Assembly (NCBI GenBank): GCA_964609085.1
Contig: CAZSRZ010000008.1
Span: forward strand, 11,458 to 75,457
Origin: JANPLG01 sp964609085
Lineage (GTDB): Bacteria > Armatimonadota > SYMT01
Reading direction: 5' to 3'
Length of the DNA: 64,000 nucleotides
Part shown: positions 18,834-27,603 of the stretch, piece after piece
Numbering within the stretch: position 1 is the first letter of the stretch
Layout: the number at the start of each line of letters is the position of its first letter
Position numbers and translations under genes: made by a program
The notes under the pieces: generated by a model
What the model was told of the DNA's origin: nothing
Databases searched by the model: none
What the model saw: the letters and a program-made list of their open reading frames with translations, nothing else

Positions 18834-19649
18834 TCAGTCGGGTGCACCGGCGGTTTCGGGCGTCCAGCCTCGCCGCAGCGACTTCAATGCCAGTTCAGCC
18901 GCCACCTGCTCGGCGCCCTTCTTGCTGCGGCCACCCCCCGTTGCCAGCATCTCTCCCTTGAGTCGGACGGCGCAGGTGAAACGTCGGTCGTGGGGCGGAC
19001 CCTCCGTGCTCACCGCCTCGTAGACCGGAAGCTCACGGAAGTGTTCCTGGCAATGTTCCTGCAGGCGGCTCTTGAAGTCCGGGTCGGATCTGACGTCAGT
19101 GACGGCGATCAATCTTTCCCGAATCAGGGCCCGAGCCGCCTCCAGCCCCTCTCCGAGGTAGACGGCGGCGATCACGGCCTCCACGGCGTCAGCCTGCACG
19201 GCGGCGTTTCCGCGGACACCCGCCGCGTCCTCGGCCACGGCCAGCCTCAACTGCCCCGGCAGCCCAAGCCGGATCGCTGCCGCCGCGAGCGCTCGCTTGC
19301 TGACGAGCCGACTCTTCATGCGCGAGAGTTCCCCCTCGGTCGCCGCCGGATATGCATCGTAGAGGTGCTCATTGACGACCAGACCCAGGACTGCATCTCC
19401 GAGAAACTCGAGGCGTTCGTTGTCACTCTCGCTGGAGCCAGTGTTGAGGCTCCGGTGGGTCAGGGCTCGTCGCAGAAGTGGAACGGTCCCACGGGAAAGC
19501 CCGAGGCTGGTAGCCAACTCATCCACGTGGGCAGAATGGTCGGCGGAATGGTCGGCAGAATGGGCGCCGCCCCCCTCTTCCCCGGGCGTGGCGGGCGACC
19601 CGAACTGCGGCGAGCGCATTTCCCCGCGGCCCGGACAACTCTCACTCAT
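18834..19649 (-). CDS. rnc: Ribonuclease III
   Basis: 271 residues from the ATG at 19649. After an unusual Ser/His/Gly-rich N-terminal ~35 residues, the catalytic domain has RALTHRSLN, the signature NERLEFLGDAVLGLVV and the second acidic pair in QADAVEAVIAAVYLG, so all four metal-binding acidic residues appear present. A C-terminal double-stranded RNA-binding domain (DFKSRLQEHCQEHF, GGGRSKKGAEQVAAELAL) completes the enzyme. It processes rRNA and structured mRNA in the cytoplasm. No ribosome binding site is seen at 19649; the ATG at 19619 is an alternative that would drop part of the odd leader. It lies 13 bp after lepB. Confidence 0.94.
   Translation of the reverse strand: MSESCPGRGEMRSPQFGSPATPGEEGGGAHSADHSADHSAHVDELATSLGLSRGTVPLLRRALTHRSLNTGSSESDNERLEFLGDAVLGLVVNEHLYDAYPAATEGELSRMKSRLVSKRALAAAAIRLGLPGQLRLAVAEDAAGVRGNAAVQADAVEAVIAAVYLGEGLEAARALIRERLIAVTDVRSDPDFKSRLQEHCQEHFRELPVYEAVSTEGPPHDRRFTCAVRLKGEMLATGGGRSKKGAEQVAAELALKSLRRGWTPETAGAPD
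19531..19564. repeat. 12-bp tandem repeat inside the rnc 5' region
   Basis: GCAGAATGGTCG, GCGGAATGGTCG and GCAGAATGGG follow one another head to tail. In the rnc frame they encode HSAD, HSAD, HSAH. The unit is a multiple of three, so copy-number change would keep the frame. Confidence 0.75.
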
Positions 19650-19662
19650 GGAATGGCGGTGC

Positions 19663-20820
19663 CTATCGCGCGGGGCGCGGTTGGATGGCGCGATGGATGA
19701 GCTGATAGCCAACTACCATCCCCGCCATCGCGGCGATCAGCCAGAATTCCATGAGCCGGAAACGCTGCACGGGCCAGAAGATGACTTCCGCTCGGCCAAT
19801 CACCCTGTCCCCGGTCAGCGGGCCCCAACTGTGGCTATCGTTACTATTGTTGCGATTGTCGCCCATCATAAAGTACTCGTTGGGGCCCAACTTTCGCGGA
19901 CCATAGCTGTAGACGGCAGGTTCAGCGATGTAGTCCTCGCGCAGGCGCTGACCCGCGGCCAGGACGTGCCCCTCATCAAAGGCCAGTTTCTTGCCCCGGA
20001 CCACGGCGAGACGCGGACGCCCGCCGATGGAGAACACCGTCCCCTCCACGCCCGTATCCCCGCCGAAAGAGTCGAGGGGGCGATTCTCAATCTGTCCGCT
20101 CACGTCCGACAACTCCAACTTGCCGTCGATCTCCACACGGTAGGCGTCGAAGTTCAGTCGGTAGTTCGGCGATGCGATCACCCGCAGCTTCTCGGCCTCA
20201 CCAAGCGGGATCTGCGCCAGGCTTGCCTGCACCTCAGGGGCCGAGTGTTCGTCCCGATCCATGTCGATCCCGCCGGATTCGGAAGTCAGGCGGAGGGCGG
20301 TGTGACCATCGATGGTCAGCCGCGCGGGTAGAATCTCGATCGTTTCGCCGGGCAGGCCGATAACACGCTTGATGAATTCCTTCTCATCCGGTGCCGCAGC
20401 GGGAGGCGCCTTGAACACCACAATGTCGCGCCGTTGCGGCTTTCCCAATCGGTAGATCAGCTTGTTGACCAGCAGCCGGTCTCCCGTGCCGCCGGTGCCG
20501 GGGCCTCCCATAGGACTGCCCATCTCATTGACCGGACCCATGAGGGTCGGTTCCATCGACCCGGAGGGGATGTAGAACGCCTGGAAGAGGAACGGTCGGA
20601 TCAGGAGGAAGACGACGACCACCACCGAGAGCGCGACCTGCACGTTCTCCACGACCCAGTCCTGACGCGCTTCTTTCTCGCGGGAAAGCAGTCTGGCGAT
20701 CGCGAGCACCAGCATCAGGATGCCAACGGCAAGCAGCACCTTCGCGGTGGTGAGGTTCGCCAGCCACTCGGTGACGCCGTTCAATGCGGGAAAGTACTTC
20801 TGAAGGAGGTCACGGAACAT
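19663..20820 (-). CDS. lepB: Signal peptidase I
   Basis: 385 residues, longer than average. N-terminal membrane segments are at ~25-45 and ~60-80. The catalytic Ser is in FYIPSGSMEPTL (Ser ~88), the Lys in KEFIKRVIGLPGE (Lys ~151), and box E is GDNRNNSNDSHSWGPL. Between Ser and Lys is a Gly/Met-rich insertion (GSPMGGPGTGGTGDR), and the C-terminus adds a third hydrophobic helix (WLIAAMAGMVVGYQLI) not usual in the family. It cleaves signal peptides from exported proteins, of which this window encodes many. The start ATG at 20820 has GGGGTGA upstream. It is followed closely by rnc. Confidence 0.93.
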   Translation of the reverse strand: MFRDLLQKYFPALNGVTEWLANLTTAKVLLAVGILMLVLAIARLLSREKEARQDWVVENVQVALSVVVVVFLLIRPFLFQAFYIPSGSMEPTLMGPVNEMGSPMGGPGTGGTGDRLLVNKLIYRLGKPQRRDIVVFKAPPAAAPDEKEFIKRVIGLPGETIEILPARLTIDGHTALRLTSESGGIDMDRDEHSAPEVQASLAQIPLGEAEKLRVIASPNYRLNFDAYRVEIDGKLELSDVSGQIENRPLDSFGGDTGVEGTVFSIGGRPRLAVVRGKKLAFDEGHVLAAGQRLREDYIAEPAVYSYGPRKLGPNEYFMMGDNRNNSNDSHSWGPLTGDRVIGRAEVIFWPVQRFRLMEFWLIAAMAGMVVGYQLIHRAIQPRPAR

Positions 20821-20886
20821 GCATCACCCCAGATCATCCTCTCATTGGATGCGTCCCCCCGCGGCGGCTTCCGAGGGCGGTTCATC

Positions 20887-22185
20887 CTAGCGATTGGCCT
20901 CAGCCAGCACTCGATCAGCATCGCGCTGCAGCTTGAGCGCGGTCGTTGCCGGATCTGCTCTGCCAGACACGATCGAGCGCGCCGCCGTTTCGAGCAGTTG
21001 TCGGACTTCCTGCCACCCGATCACGTTGGGCTCGCCCTTCGCGTGCTTCAGGATCTCGTAGACGTGCAAAGCGCGCGAGTTGGCGGCATAGAATGCTTTC
21101 ATCTCCGGCTGATCCACCGCGGAGCGGCGTACGGGCAGGTAGCCCGTGCCGCGAGCCCACTCCGCAGTGATCGGCGGCGAGGTAAACCAGGCCACGAATT
21201 GCCAGGCCGCCCGCTGTTGCTCCGGCGTCGTGCGGAAGATGCAGATGTTGGGACCATACATCACGGTGACCGGCTTCACGCCCTCAGCGTGGGGGATCAC
21301 CGCAACATCCCAATCGAACTTCGAGCCGATCTGCTCTTCCAACCCGGCTCGGCTTGAGCTGCTGTCGAGCACAAAGGCGCGAGACTGGGCCGTGAACAGC
21401 CCCCGAACGTCGTCGGCGGCGTCTTCCGCCAGCGTTCGCGCCAGGGCCATTCGGCGCAGCAATCCCATCGTCGCCACCGCCTCGGCCGAGCCGAAGCCAG
21501 TCTTTTGTCCTGCGGGATCGAAGACTTCGCCGCCGTGAGAGTAGATCATGCCGTCCAGGGTTGAGGGGTCCGCCATGAAAGAGAACGCCGGCTGTCCCAG
21601 GATCTTGCTGAGAACCCCGGCTTGCCGCTCGAACTCGATCCACGTCGCCGGAGGCGCTTCGATCCCCGCGCGCTTCATGAGCGTCTTGTTGTAGTAGAGG
21701 ACGAGGTTGCTCTTCGTGAAGGGAAACGATAGGAGCTTGCCGCCGAACTGCGCGAACCGATTCGATTGCAGGTAGAGCGGCGGAATGTCCTGAAGATCCT
21801 CCTCCGTCAGGCCAATCTGCCGATCGGCGACGAGGTCGTCGAGGGGAACGATGGCATCGCTTTTGGCGTACTCCGTGGCATGACTCTCATACGCGACGCT
21901 CAAGGCCGGGAGGGACTTGGCCTGAATCCCGGCCCGAATCTTCTTGTTGAGGTCGTCGTAGCTGCCCTGAAAAACGGGCACCACCTCAACGCCGGGATGG
22001 GCTGCGCCGAAGTCCTTGCAGAGCTTCTGGAGCAGTTGTTCCTGCTCACGCCGACGGGTGTGCCAGAACTCAAGCCGCAGCACTCCGGCGGCGGAGCGGT
22101 CGGGCCCTCCGCCGTTGCAGCCGGCCGCCGCGACAGTCCCGATCGCCAGCACCAGCAGACCCAGGCGCCGGGTCCAGCTCTGCAT
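20887..22185 (-). CDS. ABC transporter sugar-type substrate-binding lipoprotein
   Basis: 432 residues with a strong GGAGGAGGT ribosome binding site before the ATG at 22185. The signal peptide ends in a lipobox (VAAAGC; Cys ~23), so the mature protein is a lipoprotein. The body is a family 1 solute-binding protein: LRLEFWHTRRREQEQLLQKL, ATEYAKSDAIVPLDD, FPFTKSNLVLYYNKTLM, GPNICIF and AAWQFVAWFTSP. These bind oligosaccharides, glycerol phosphodiesters or similar. It is the last gene of a permease-permease-binding protein set. No ATPase gene is present in the window, so a shared MsmX/MalK-like ATPase elsewhere is needed. Confidence 0.92.
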   Translation of the reverse strand: MQSWTRRLGLLVLAIGTVAAAGCNGGGPDRSAAGVLRLEFWHTRRREQEQLLQKLCKDFGAAHPGVEVVPVFQGSYDDLNKKIRAGIQAKSLPALSVAYESHATEYAKSDAIVPLDDLVADRQIGLTEEDLQDIPPLYLQSNRFAQFGGKLLSFPFTKSNLVLYYNKTLMKRAGIEAPPATWIEFERQAGVLSKILGQPAFSFMADPSTLDGMIYSHGGEVFDPAGQKTGFGSAEAVATMGLLRRMALARTLAEDAADDVRGLFTAQSRAFVLDSSSSRAGLEEQIGSKFDWDVAVIPHAEGVKPVTVMYGPNICIFRTTPEQQRAAWQFVAWFTSPPITAEWARGTGYLPVRRSAVDQPEMKAFYAANSRALHVYEILKHAKGEPNVIGWQEVRQLLETAARSIVSGRADPATTALKLQRDADRVLAEANR

Positions 22186-22294
22186 GTGACCTCCTCCGAA
22201 TGGCCGGTCGGGGGCCGCCGGCGCGGTCTATTATCGTCGACCGGAGAAGGAGCGAACAAGCACGGCTCTCTTCACATCCCGACGTGGGTCGAAC

Positions 22295-23140
22295 TCAACC
22301 TTTGACGCCGGATGTCACCCCCTCCACGAACGTCCGCTGCACCAGGAAGAAGAGAACGAGCACGGGCAGCATGACGACGGTCGAGGCGGCCATGAGCAGG
22401 TTCGGGTAGGGCCCCTCTGCCTGGAGAAAGCTCTGAAGACCGACCTCCACGGTCCGGAACTGATCGTCCTTGGTGACCAGCAGCGGCCACAGGAGAGAAT
22501 TCCAACTACCGAGAAAGGCGAACAGGCCGCCTGTCGACAGGGCGGGACGGCAAAGCGGGGCTGCGATCCTCCAGAGATAACTCCAGTGCGAGCAGCCGTC
22601 CAGGGCCGCGGCCTCGAAATAGTCACGGGGCAGCGTGCGCAGGAACTGCGTGACCAGAAAGACGCTGAAAACGTTGGCCGCCCAGGGCAGGATCATCGCC
22701 GCGTAGGTGTTGTGGAGGCCCAACCGACTGATCATCAGAAAGTTGGGGATCAGCACGACCTCGAACGGCACCATCATCGTCGCCAGATAGAGGGTGAACA
22801 CCAGGCGCTTCCCCGGGAACTCAAGTTGGGCGAAGGCGTATCCGGCGAAGAGAGCGCACACCACTACCGACAGGCAAACCGACCCCGCCACGACGAAGCT
22901 GTTCAGGAAGTAGCGACCGAAGGGTGCCGCGCCGAGCGCTTCAGGGTAGTTGGTCCACTGCGGTATCGCCGGGAGGAGCGTCGGCGGAAAGGTTGCTGCC
23001 TCCGCGCTGGTCTTTAACGCCGTCGAAAGCATCCAGAAGAAGGGGAAGGCCATCACGGCCCCGACGGCCACCAGCACCAGGTAGCGCGCCAACTGCAGAG
23101 CCCTCGGGCGCGATCGGGAACGGCCAGGCTGCTTAGCCAT
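22295..23140 (-). CDS. ABC transporter permease, MalG-type
   Basis: 281 residues with six predicted membrane helices. The cytoplasmic coupling loop (EAA motif) reads DYFEAAALDGCSHWSYLWRI followed by APLCRPAL, marking the MalG/LacG branch of binding-protein-dependent permeases. The N-terminus (SRSRPRALQLARYLVLVAVG) is basic and short. Its ATG lies within the last codons of the upstream permease (8-bp overlap), so the two are translated in a coupled way and form the heterodimeric channel. It is 109 bp ahead of the binding-protein gene. Confidence 0.92.
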   Translation of the reverse strand: MAKQPGRSRSRPRALQLARYLVLVAVGAVMAFPFFWMLSTALKTSAEAATFPPTLLPAIPQWTNYPEALGAAPFGRYFLNSFVVAGSVCLSVVVCALFAGYAFAQLEFPGKRLVFTLYLATMMVPFEVVLIPNFLMISRLGLHNTYAAMILPWAANVFSVFLVTQFLRTLPRDYFEAAALDGCSHWSYLWRIAAPLCRPALSTGGLFAFLGSWNSLLWPLLVTKDDQFRTVEVGLQSFLQAEGPYPNLLMAASTVVMLPVLVLFFLVQRTFVEGVTSGVKG

Positions 23141-24164
23141 AGTGCACTCGCCGCCCGATGACCCGGAACTGCACGAGGGTGATGCTGAGCACGATCCCGA
23201 AGAGCAAGAGGGCGACAGCGGACCCGTAGCCGGCTCCCAATCGGGCCATCTGGTCGTTGAAGCACTGGTAGATGTAAAGCGTCAGGTTCCTCGTCGTCCC
23301 ATTCGGCCCCCCCATGCGGTCCGGACTGAGCACGTAGATCTGGGTGAATGTCTGGAACGCGCGAATAGTAAAAATGACTACGAGGAAGAAAAGTGTCGGC
23401 GAGAGCAGCGGGAGCTTGACGTACCTGGCCAGGGTCCAGCCGCGGGCACCATCAAGGCGCGCCGCATCCACCACCTCTTCGGGAACGGCCGCCAGACCCG
23501 CCAGCATGACCACGACGGCAAAGCCGAGGTTGTGCCAGATGGTGACGCCGATGATGCAGACGAGCGCCAAGCTGGGGCCGGCCAGCCACCCGGGTACGCC
23601 GACGCCCGCCGCGGAGAACAAGAGGGTGCCGATGCCGCGTTCCTCGTACAGCCAGCGCACGTCCAGCCCGAGCCGTCGGGTGACAGCCGTGGCCACGCCG
23701 AAGTTCGGGTTCAAGATCCATCGCCAGACGGCGGCGGCCGCCACCGGCGAGACCACGTAAGGCAGGAAGTAGAGCGTGCGAAAAAACCCGGCGCCGCGGA
23801 GTCGCCCATGCAGCGACTCGGCCAGCAGATAGGCGATGACCAGCGTGGTAGGCACGGTGCCGAGCACGTAATGCGCACTTACCTGGAGAGATTGCCAGAA
23901 CTGGGGCTCGCGGAGCAGAGCGCGGGCGTAGTTGTCGAATCCGACCCAGGGACCTGGGGTGAGGCGCCAATCACGAAAGCTGATCACCCCGGCACTCACC
24001 AGGGGAATCAGCCCAAACAGGCCGATGATCAGCACGCTGGGCAGAAGCAGGCCGTAGGCAAGCGCAATCTCCGCCCGGCGCCGCCCTTTGGCCGCGCCCA
24101 CCGACGACGAGGGCTCCCATCCGGTTTTGCTCGTGCTTTCCAAAGTCGCTGGTCCGGAGGGCAT
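23133..24164 (-). CDS. ABC transporter permease, MalF-type
   Basis: 343 residues with six main membrane helices after a polar ~30-residue N-terminus. The EAA loop is VPEEVVDAARLDGARGWTL followed by KLPLLSPTLFF. Relative to typical ~295-residue LacF/UgpA permeases there is an insertion after PNFGVATAVTRRLGLDV (a periplasmic loop with LYEERGIGTLLFS). It pairs with the downstream MalG-type permease, whose start it overlaps. The gene is divergent from the STAS-domain gene at 24281, so the 116-bp gap should hold two promoters. Confidence 0.92.
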   Translation of the reverse strand: MPSGPATLESTSKTGWEPSSSVGAAKGRRRAEIALAYGLLLPSVLIIGLFGLIPLVSAGVISFRDWRLTPGPWVGFDNYARALLREPQFWQSLQVSAHYVLGTVPTTLVIAYLLAESLHGRLRGAGFFRTLYFLPYVVSPVAAAAVWRWILNPNFGVATAVTRRLGLDVRWLYEERGIGTLLFSAAGVGVPGWLAGPSLALVCIIGVTIWHNLGFAVVVMLAGLAAVPEEVVDAARLDGARGWTLARYVKLPLLSPTLFFLVVIFTIRAFQTFTQIYVLSPDRMGGPNGTTRNLTLYIYQCFNDQMARLGAGYGSAVALLLFGIVLSITLVQFRVIGRRVHYG

Positions 24165-24280
24165 GACCGGGTCGCCCGGGCTTCCATGAGTCGCTTTGAT
24201 CTACCGATAATGAATCTTGCAGGCCGGTCGCCGACATCCCTCCGGTAGGTCGTGCACGGGAGCGTTGCGCGGGAGCCCTC

Positions 24281-25273
24281 TTGAATACTCAGCTAATCGT
24301 ACTATCTCCCCCAGGGAACCCCACCGGCGTGCGCGCGGGCCTCCGTGCCGTGGCGCGTCTAAGGCGTCAACTCAACACGGAAGGGCTTGGATACGTCTGG
24401 GAGTGCTACCGCTTGATGGACGAAACGCAGGCCATCGTGTTCCTGGGCTCCGAGCCATCCGCCGCCGCTACCATCGACTCCGGTCCGGACCGCGGTCGAG
24501 GCAGCGAGTTGATCGAGCGTGCCCTAGCCGCAGCGACGGACGCCGGCTGGCAAGTGAGCCAGCGGCTTGAGATGTCCGAGATCGTGAACATGAGCTGGCC
24601 GGGCGCGGTCGGAGAATCATCGCTTTGTCGGCTCAGCCCTGGCGCTGCGAAGGGGAGAAAGATTGCCCACGCGCGGGCTATCCTGGCGGCCCTGGGTGCC
24701 CCCGGCACACTTCGGATCGAGGGTTGGCACGGGAGTGCGCCTGACGGCTCGACGCGACAGTGCCATGTGCTCGCGTTCGACGGTGAGGATGGTGTCTGGA
24801 GCTTTCTCGACTCGCCAGCATGTCGTGAGTGGTCCGCCACGGCGGCCGACTCCCCCGCCTGGGGGATCAACCTACCGAGGCTGGCGCAACCTGGACGCGG
24901 AACCCCGGCATCTCTGCCCGCCCCACCCGCAGATGGATTCTCCATCCGCATGACCAGCCCCGGTGAGGGGGCACTGCGACTGGAATTGCGCGGCCGGCTG
25001 GAGGGAGCCCGAGTCGACCGGTGTGAACAGTTGTGCAACCTCGCCCTCCGGCGGGGCTGCCGCTCGCTTGAGGTCGACATCCGGGGACTGGAGTTTCTGA
25101 GCCGCGACGGCATGCTCCACCTCACTGCCGCGGCCCGCGAGATCAAGCAGCGTGGCGGCCGATTTGTCCTGATCGATCGGGTCGATCGTGCCCGGGCCAT
25201 GGCGAGACGGGAGCATCTGAGCGCCTCGCTCCCCTCCGAACCGCCCCTGTTCGTGGGACCCAGTTCGGCGTAG
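24281..25273 (+). CDS. STAS-domain protein with uncharacterised N-terminal region
   Basis: 330 residues from a TTG at 24281 with GGGAG upstream. Residues ~225-315 resemble a STAS domain: ALRLELRGRLEGARVDRCEQ, SLEVDIRGLEFLSRDGMLHL and KQRGGRFVLIDRVDRARAM, the alpha/beta fold of anti-anti-sigma factors. The expected phosphorylatable Ser at the loop appears as FLSRDG. The N-terminal ~210 residues contain GYVWECYRLMDETQAIVFLG and an IEGWHGSAPDGSTRQCHVLAF stretch; I do not recognise them. It may be a sensor-regulated anti-sigma antagonist, but no partner kinase is adjacent. Confidence 0.65.
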   Translation: MNTQLIVLSPPGNPTGVRAGLRAVARLRRQLNTEGLGYVWECYRLMDETQAIVFLGSEPSAAATIDSGPDRGRGSELIERALAAATDAGWQVSQRLEMSEIVNMSWPGAVGESSLCRLSPGAAKGRKIAHARAILAALGAPGTLRIEGWHGSAPDGSTRQCHVLAFDGEDGVWSFLDSPACREWSATAADSPAWGINLPRLAQPGRGTPASLPAPPADGFSIRMTSPGEGALRLELRGRLEGARVDRCEQLCNLALRRGCRSLEVDIRGLEFLSRDGMLHLTAAAREIKQRGGRFVLIDRVDRARAMARREHLSASLPSEPPLFVGPSSA

Positions 25274-25296
25274 AATCCCCCGAGGGGGATGCCAGC

Positions 25297-25971
25297 GTGC
25301 ACACGCCACACCGTTTCAGCCTGGCCGTGATAATCGTGCTCGGGACCAGCCTCGCTTCAGGTTCCGCGGTCGGCGTAGATGCGGCACCGCGATCGGGTGG
25401 CGGTCCGCTCTCCCGGTTCCCCACGCGGCCATTTCCGAGTGTAAATCGCCCCGAGGGCCGGCTGCCGGGAGGCGCTAATCGCCCGGATCGACCCACCACG
25501 GGAAGCGGGGAGCGATCACCGGGGCGCGGATCGGGCGGCGAGCGCCCTCGCCCGGCACGGCATCACCGCCGGCACTACTACTGCCCTTCGTGGCTGGCGT
25601 TTGGGCCGGGGTTCTTTCGAAGTCCCTTCTACGATCCCTTCTATGACCTGCGCGCGGGTTCGTATGCTGATCGAGCTCACGAAGGGAGTCACGGGGAGTC
25701 ACGGGACAACGTGAGTGTCGCCGTCGAGCCACAGGCCACCGAAGTTCGCGTCAACGGCATCAGCTACGGCCGGGGCAAGCTGCGGTTCAGTCTTCCTGTG
25801 GGAGAGTGGCAGGTCGACCTGAGTGCCCCCGGGTTCGCCTCTCAGTCCATCGCCCTCCGCGTGGAACCGGGGGTCAGCTACACGATCCGCCGCCGCCTGG
25901 TTCGTGAGATGGCCCAACCACCCCGGGAGCCTGGCCACCTCGGCGATCAGGGATCGGACGCCCGCCGGTAA
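25297..25971 (+). CDS. Secreted PEGA-domain protein
   Basis: 224 residues from a GTG at 25297. There is a signal peptide (FSLAVIIVLGTSLASGSAVG), a low-complexity Pro/Arg/Gly/Ser region (~30-90) ending in RHHRRHYYCPSWL, an aromatic-rich stretch (FRSPFYDPFYDLRAG), and a C-terminal PEGA-like domain (VEPQATEVRVNGISYGRG, LPVGEWQVDLSAPGFASQSIALRVEPGVSYTIRRRL). PEGA domains are beta-sandwiches often found on surface proteins. The 3' end overlaps the convergent HyuB-like gene by 25 bp. Function unknown. Confidence 0.7.
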   Translation: MHTPHRFSLAVIIVLGTSLASGSAVGVDAAPRSGGGPLSRFPTRPFPSVNRPEGRLPGGANRPDRPTTGSGERSPGRGSGGERPRPARHHRRHYYCPSWLAFGPGFFRSPFYDPFYDLRAGSYADRAHEGSHGESRDNVSVAVEPQATEVRVNGISYGRGKLRFSLPVGEWQVDLSAPGFASQSIALRVEPGVSYTIRRRLVREMAQPPREPGHLGDQGSDARR

Positions 25972-27515
25972 GCTCCACCGCCCGGTGTCTCCACGCGAAC
26001 GCGGTCTCCGGGTCGCAGGGCCCAGGATCCCCGCGCTCCGAGAATCTGCTCGAGCTCGCCGGACCGGATCAGCGTGTTCCGCCCATTCGCTCCCGATCCG
26101 CCCCCCGCCAGCCCATAAGGCGCCGAGCCGCGACGATCCGTCAGGAGGCTGACGGTCGCCGCTTCGAGGACCTCCGTCTCCCGAACCACCCCCTCGCCAC
26201 CGGCACTCCCGCCGGCACCGCCTGATCCTGTCCGCAGCGCATAGGCCCGGATTCGCATCGGATAGTGGAACTCCAGCGCCTCTACAGGTGTGTTCCGCGT
26301 GTTGCTCATGTGACAGTGGATGCCGGAGGCACCCGGCCCTCCAGGCCCCGCCCCAGCGCCGCCGCCAATGGTTTCGTAGTAGGACCAGGGGACCGGAGTC
26401 TCTCCGCCGAAGCTGATGTTGTTCATCGTCCCCTGAGAGGCCGCGGGGATGCGGTCTGGGAACCACGCCGAGAAGGCCCGCAGAAGCAGATCGACCAGTC
26501 GCTGGCTGGTTTCGACGTTGCCGGCGGCGACGGGTGAGGCCCGCCCCGGGCAGACCAGGCTATTCTCGGGCAGCACAAGCTGCAGGCAGTCCAGAATCCC
26601 CTGGTTTAGATCTGTCCCAGCGGGCAGCAGGCAAGCGAGGCAGTAATAGGCGGCCGACGCCGTGACAGCCGGCGGGGCGTTGAGTGGCGCGGGACACGAG
26701 GCGGATGTGCCTGTGAAATCGATCCGCAGCTTCCTGCCGACGCGGGAGAGGGCGACGCGCAGGTAGGGGACGGGTTGATCCTCTGCGGCGTCTAGTTGAT
26801 CCTCCGCGCTTGCGGGAGTCCCCGGCAGCCGACGAATGAAGGAGTGCGTAGCCCTTTGGGTCGACAGGATAGCAGCGTCCGCGTGCCGGCACAGGAGTTC
26901 CGAGCCCCATCGATGCAGGAGGGCCCGCCACCGAGACACGCCGTTGGCTAATGATCCTAGTTGGGCGGAGAGGTCACCGCTTCTCTCTTCCGGCGTGCGG
27001 ACATTACGAAGCACCAGGCGCCATATGTCATCGTCACGTTTGCCGGCCCGCACGAGCTTTACCGGCGGGATGATCAGCCCTTCTGCGTACGACGACCTCG
27101 CGGGGCCCATGGACCCGGGGTACATGCCGCCCACGTCCGCGTGATGCGCGCGGTTGGCAACAAAGCCCTGGAGCGCCCCGTCATGAAAAACCGGCGCGAC
27201 GACGCTGATATCGGGAAGATGCGTCCCCCCGCACTCCGGATCGTTGCATGCAAGGACGTCGCCCTCCTCCCACGTCTGCTCAACGGCGAGCCGGTTCATC
27301 ATCATGGGAAACGCCCCGAGATGGACCGGAATATGCGCTGCCTGAGCCAACAACCTGCCCCGGGCATCGAAGAGTGCACAGGAATGATCCCGACGCTCCT
27401 TGATGTTCGGCGAATGCGACGACCGCTCGAGCACGGCCCCCATCTCTTCCGCGATGGAGACGAGCAACTGCCGAACAACGGCAGCCTCCAGCGGATCGAT
27501 CGGTGGCGGACGCAA
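25947..27515 (-). CDS. Hydantoinase B / oxoprolinase family protein
   Basis: 522 residues from a TTG at 27515, the first possible start after an in-frame stop. N-terminal landmark: LVSIAEEMGAVLERSSHSPNIKERRDHSCALFD. Others: GDVLACNDPECGGTHLPDI, FVANRAHHADVGGMYPGSM, GTMNNISFGG, IHCHMSNTRNTPVEALEFHYPMRI and a C-terminal GDRVRVETPGGGAYR. Family members act on cyclic amides (5-oxoproline, hydantoin) or as acetone/acetophenone carboxylase subunits, normally with a HyuA-type ATPase subunit. No hyuA is in the window, so the substrate is unknown. It follows the surface-protein run in the same direction by 88 bp. Confidence 0.9.
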   Translation of the reverse strand: MRPPPIDPLEAAVVRQLLVSIAEEMGAVLERSSHSPNIKERRDHSCALFDARGRLLAQAAHIPVHLGAFPMMMNRLAVEQTWEEGDVLACNDPECGGTHLPDISVVAPVFHDGALQGFVANRAHHADVGGMYPGSMGPARSSYAEGLIIPPVKLVRAGKRDDDIWRLVLRNVRTPEERSGDLSAQLGSLANGVSRWRALLHRWGSELLCRHADAAILSTQRATHSFIRRLPGTPASAEDQLDAAEDQPVPYLRVALSRVGRKLRIDFTGTSASCPAPLNAPPAVTASAAYYCLACLLPAGTDLNQGILDCLQLVLPENSLVCPGRASPVAAGNVETSQRLVDLLLRAFSAWFPDRIPAASQGTMNNISFGGETPVPWSYYETIGGGAGAGPGGPGASGIHCHMSNTRNTPVEALEFHYPMRIRAYALRTGSGGAGGSAGGEGVVRETEVLEAATVSLLTDRRGSAPYGLAGGGSGANGRNTLIRSGELEQILGARGSWALRPGDRVRVETPGGGAYRRASDP

Positions 27516-27603
27516 CCCTTTACGTGCCCTCTACGAAGCGGACCCCGGGTTACCCCGGGGTCCGAACCTGCAGCACTTCCGGACGGACCGGATGACCCGG
27601 CGA

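Noticed and set aside
25687..25712. Short direct repeat (GGGAGTCACGG twice) in the PEGA-domain gene
   Set aside because: Only two copies inside coding sequence; too short to treat as a feature.
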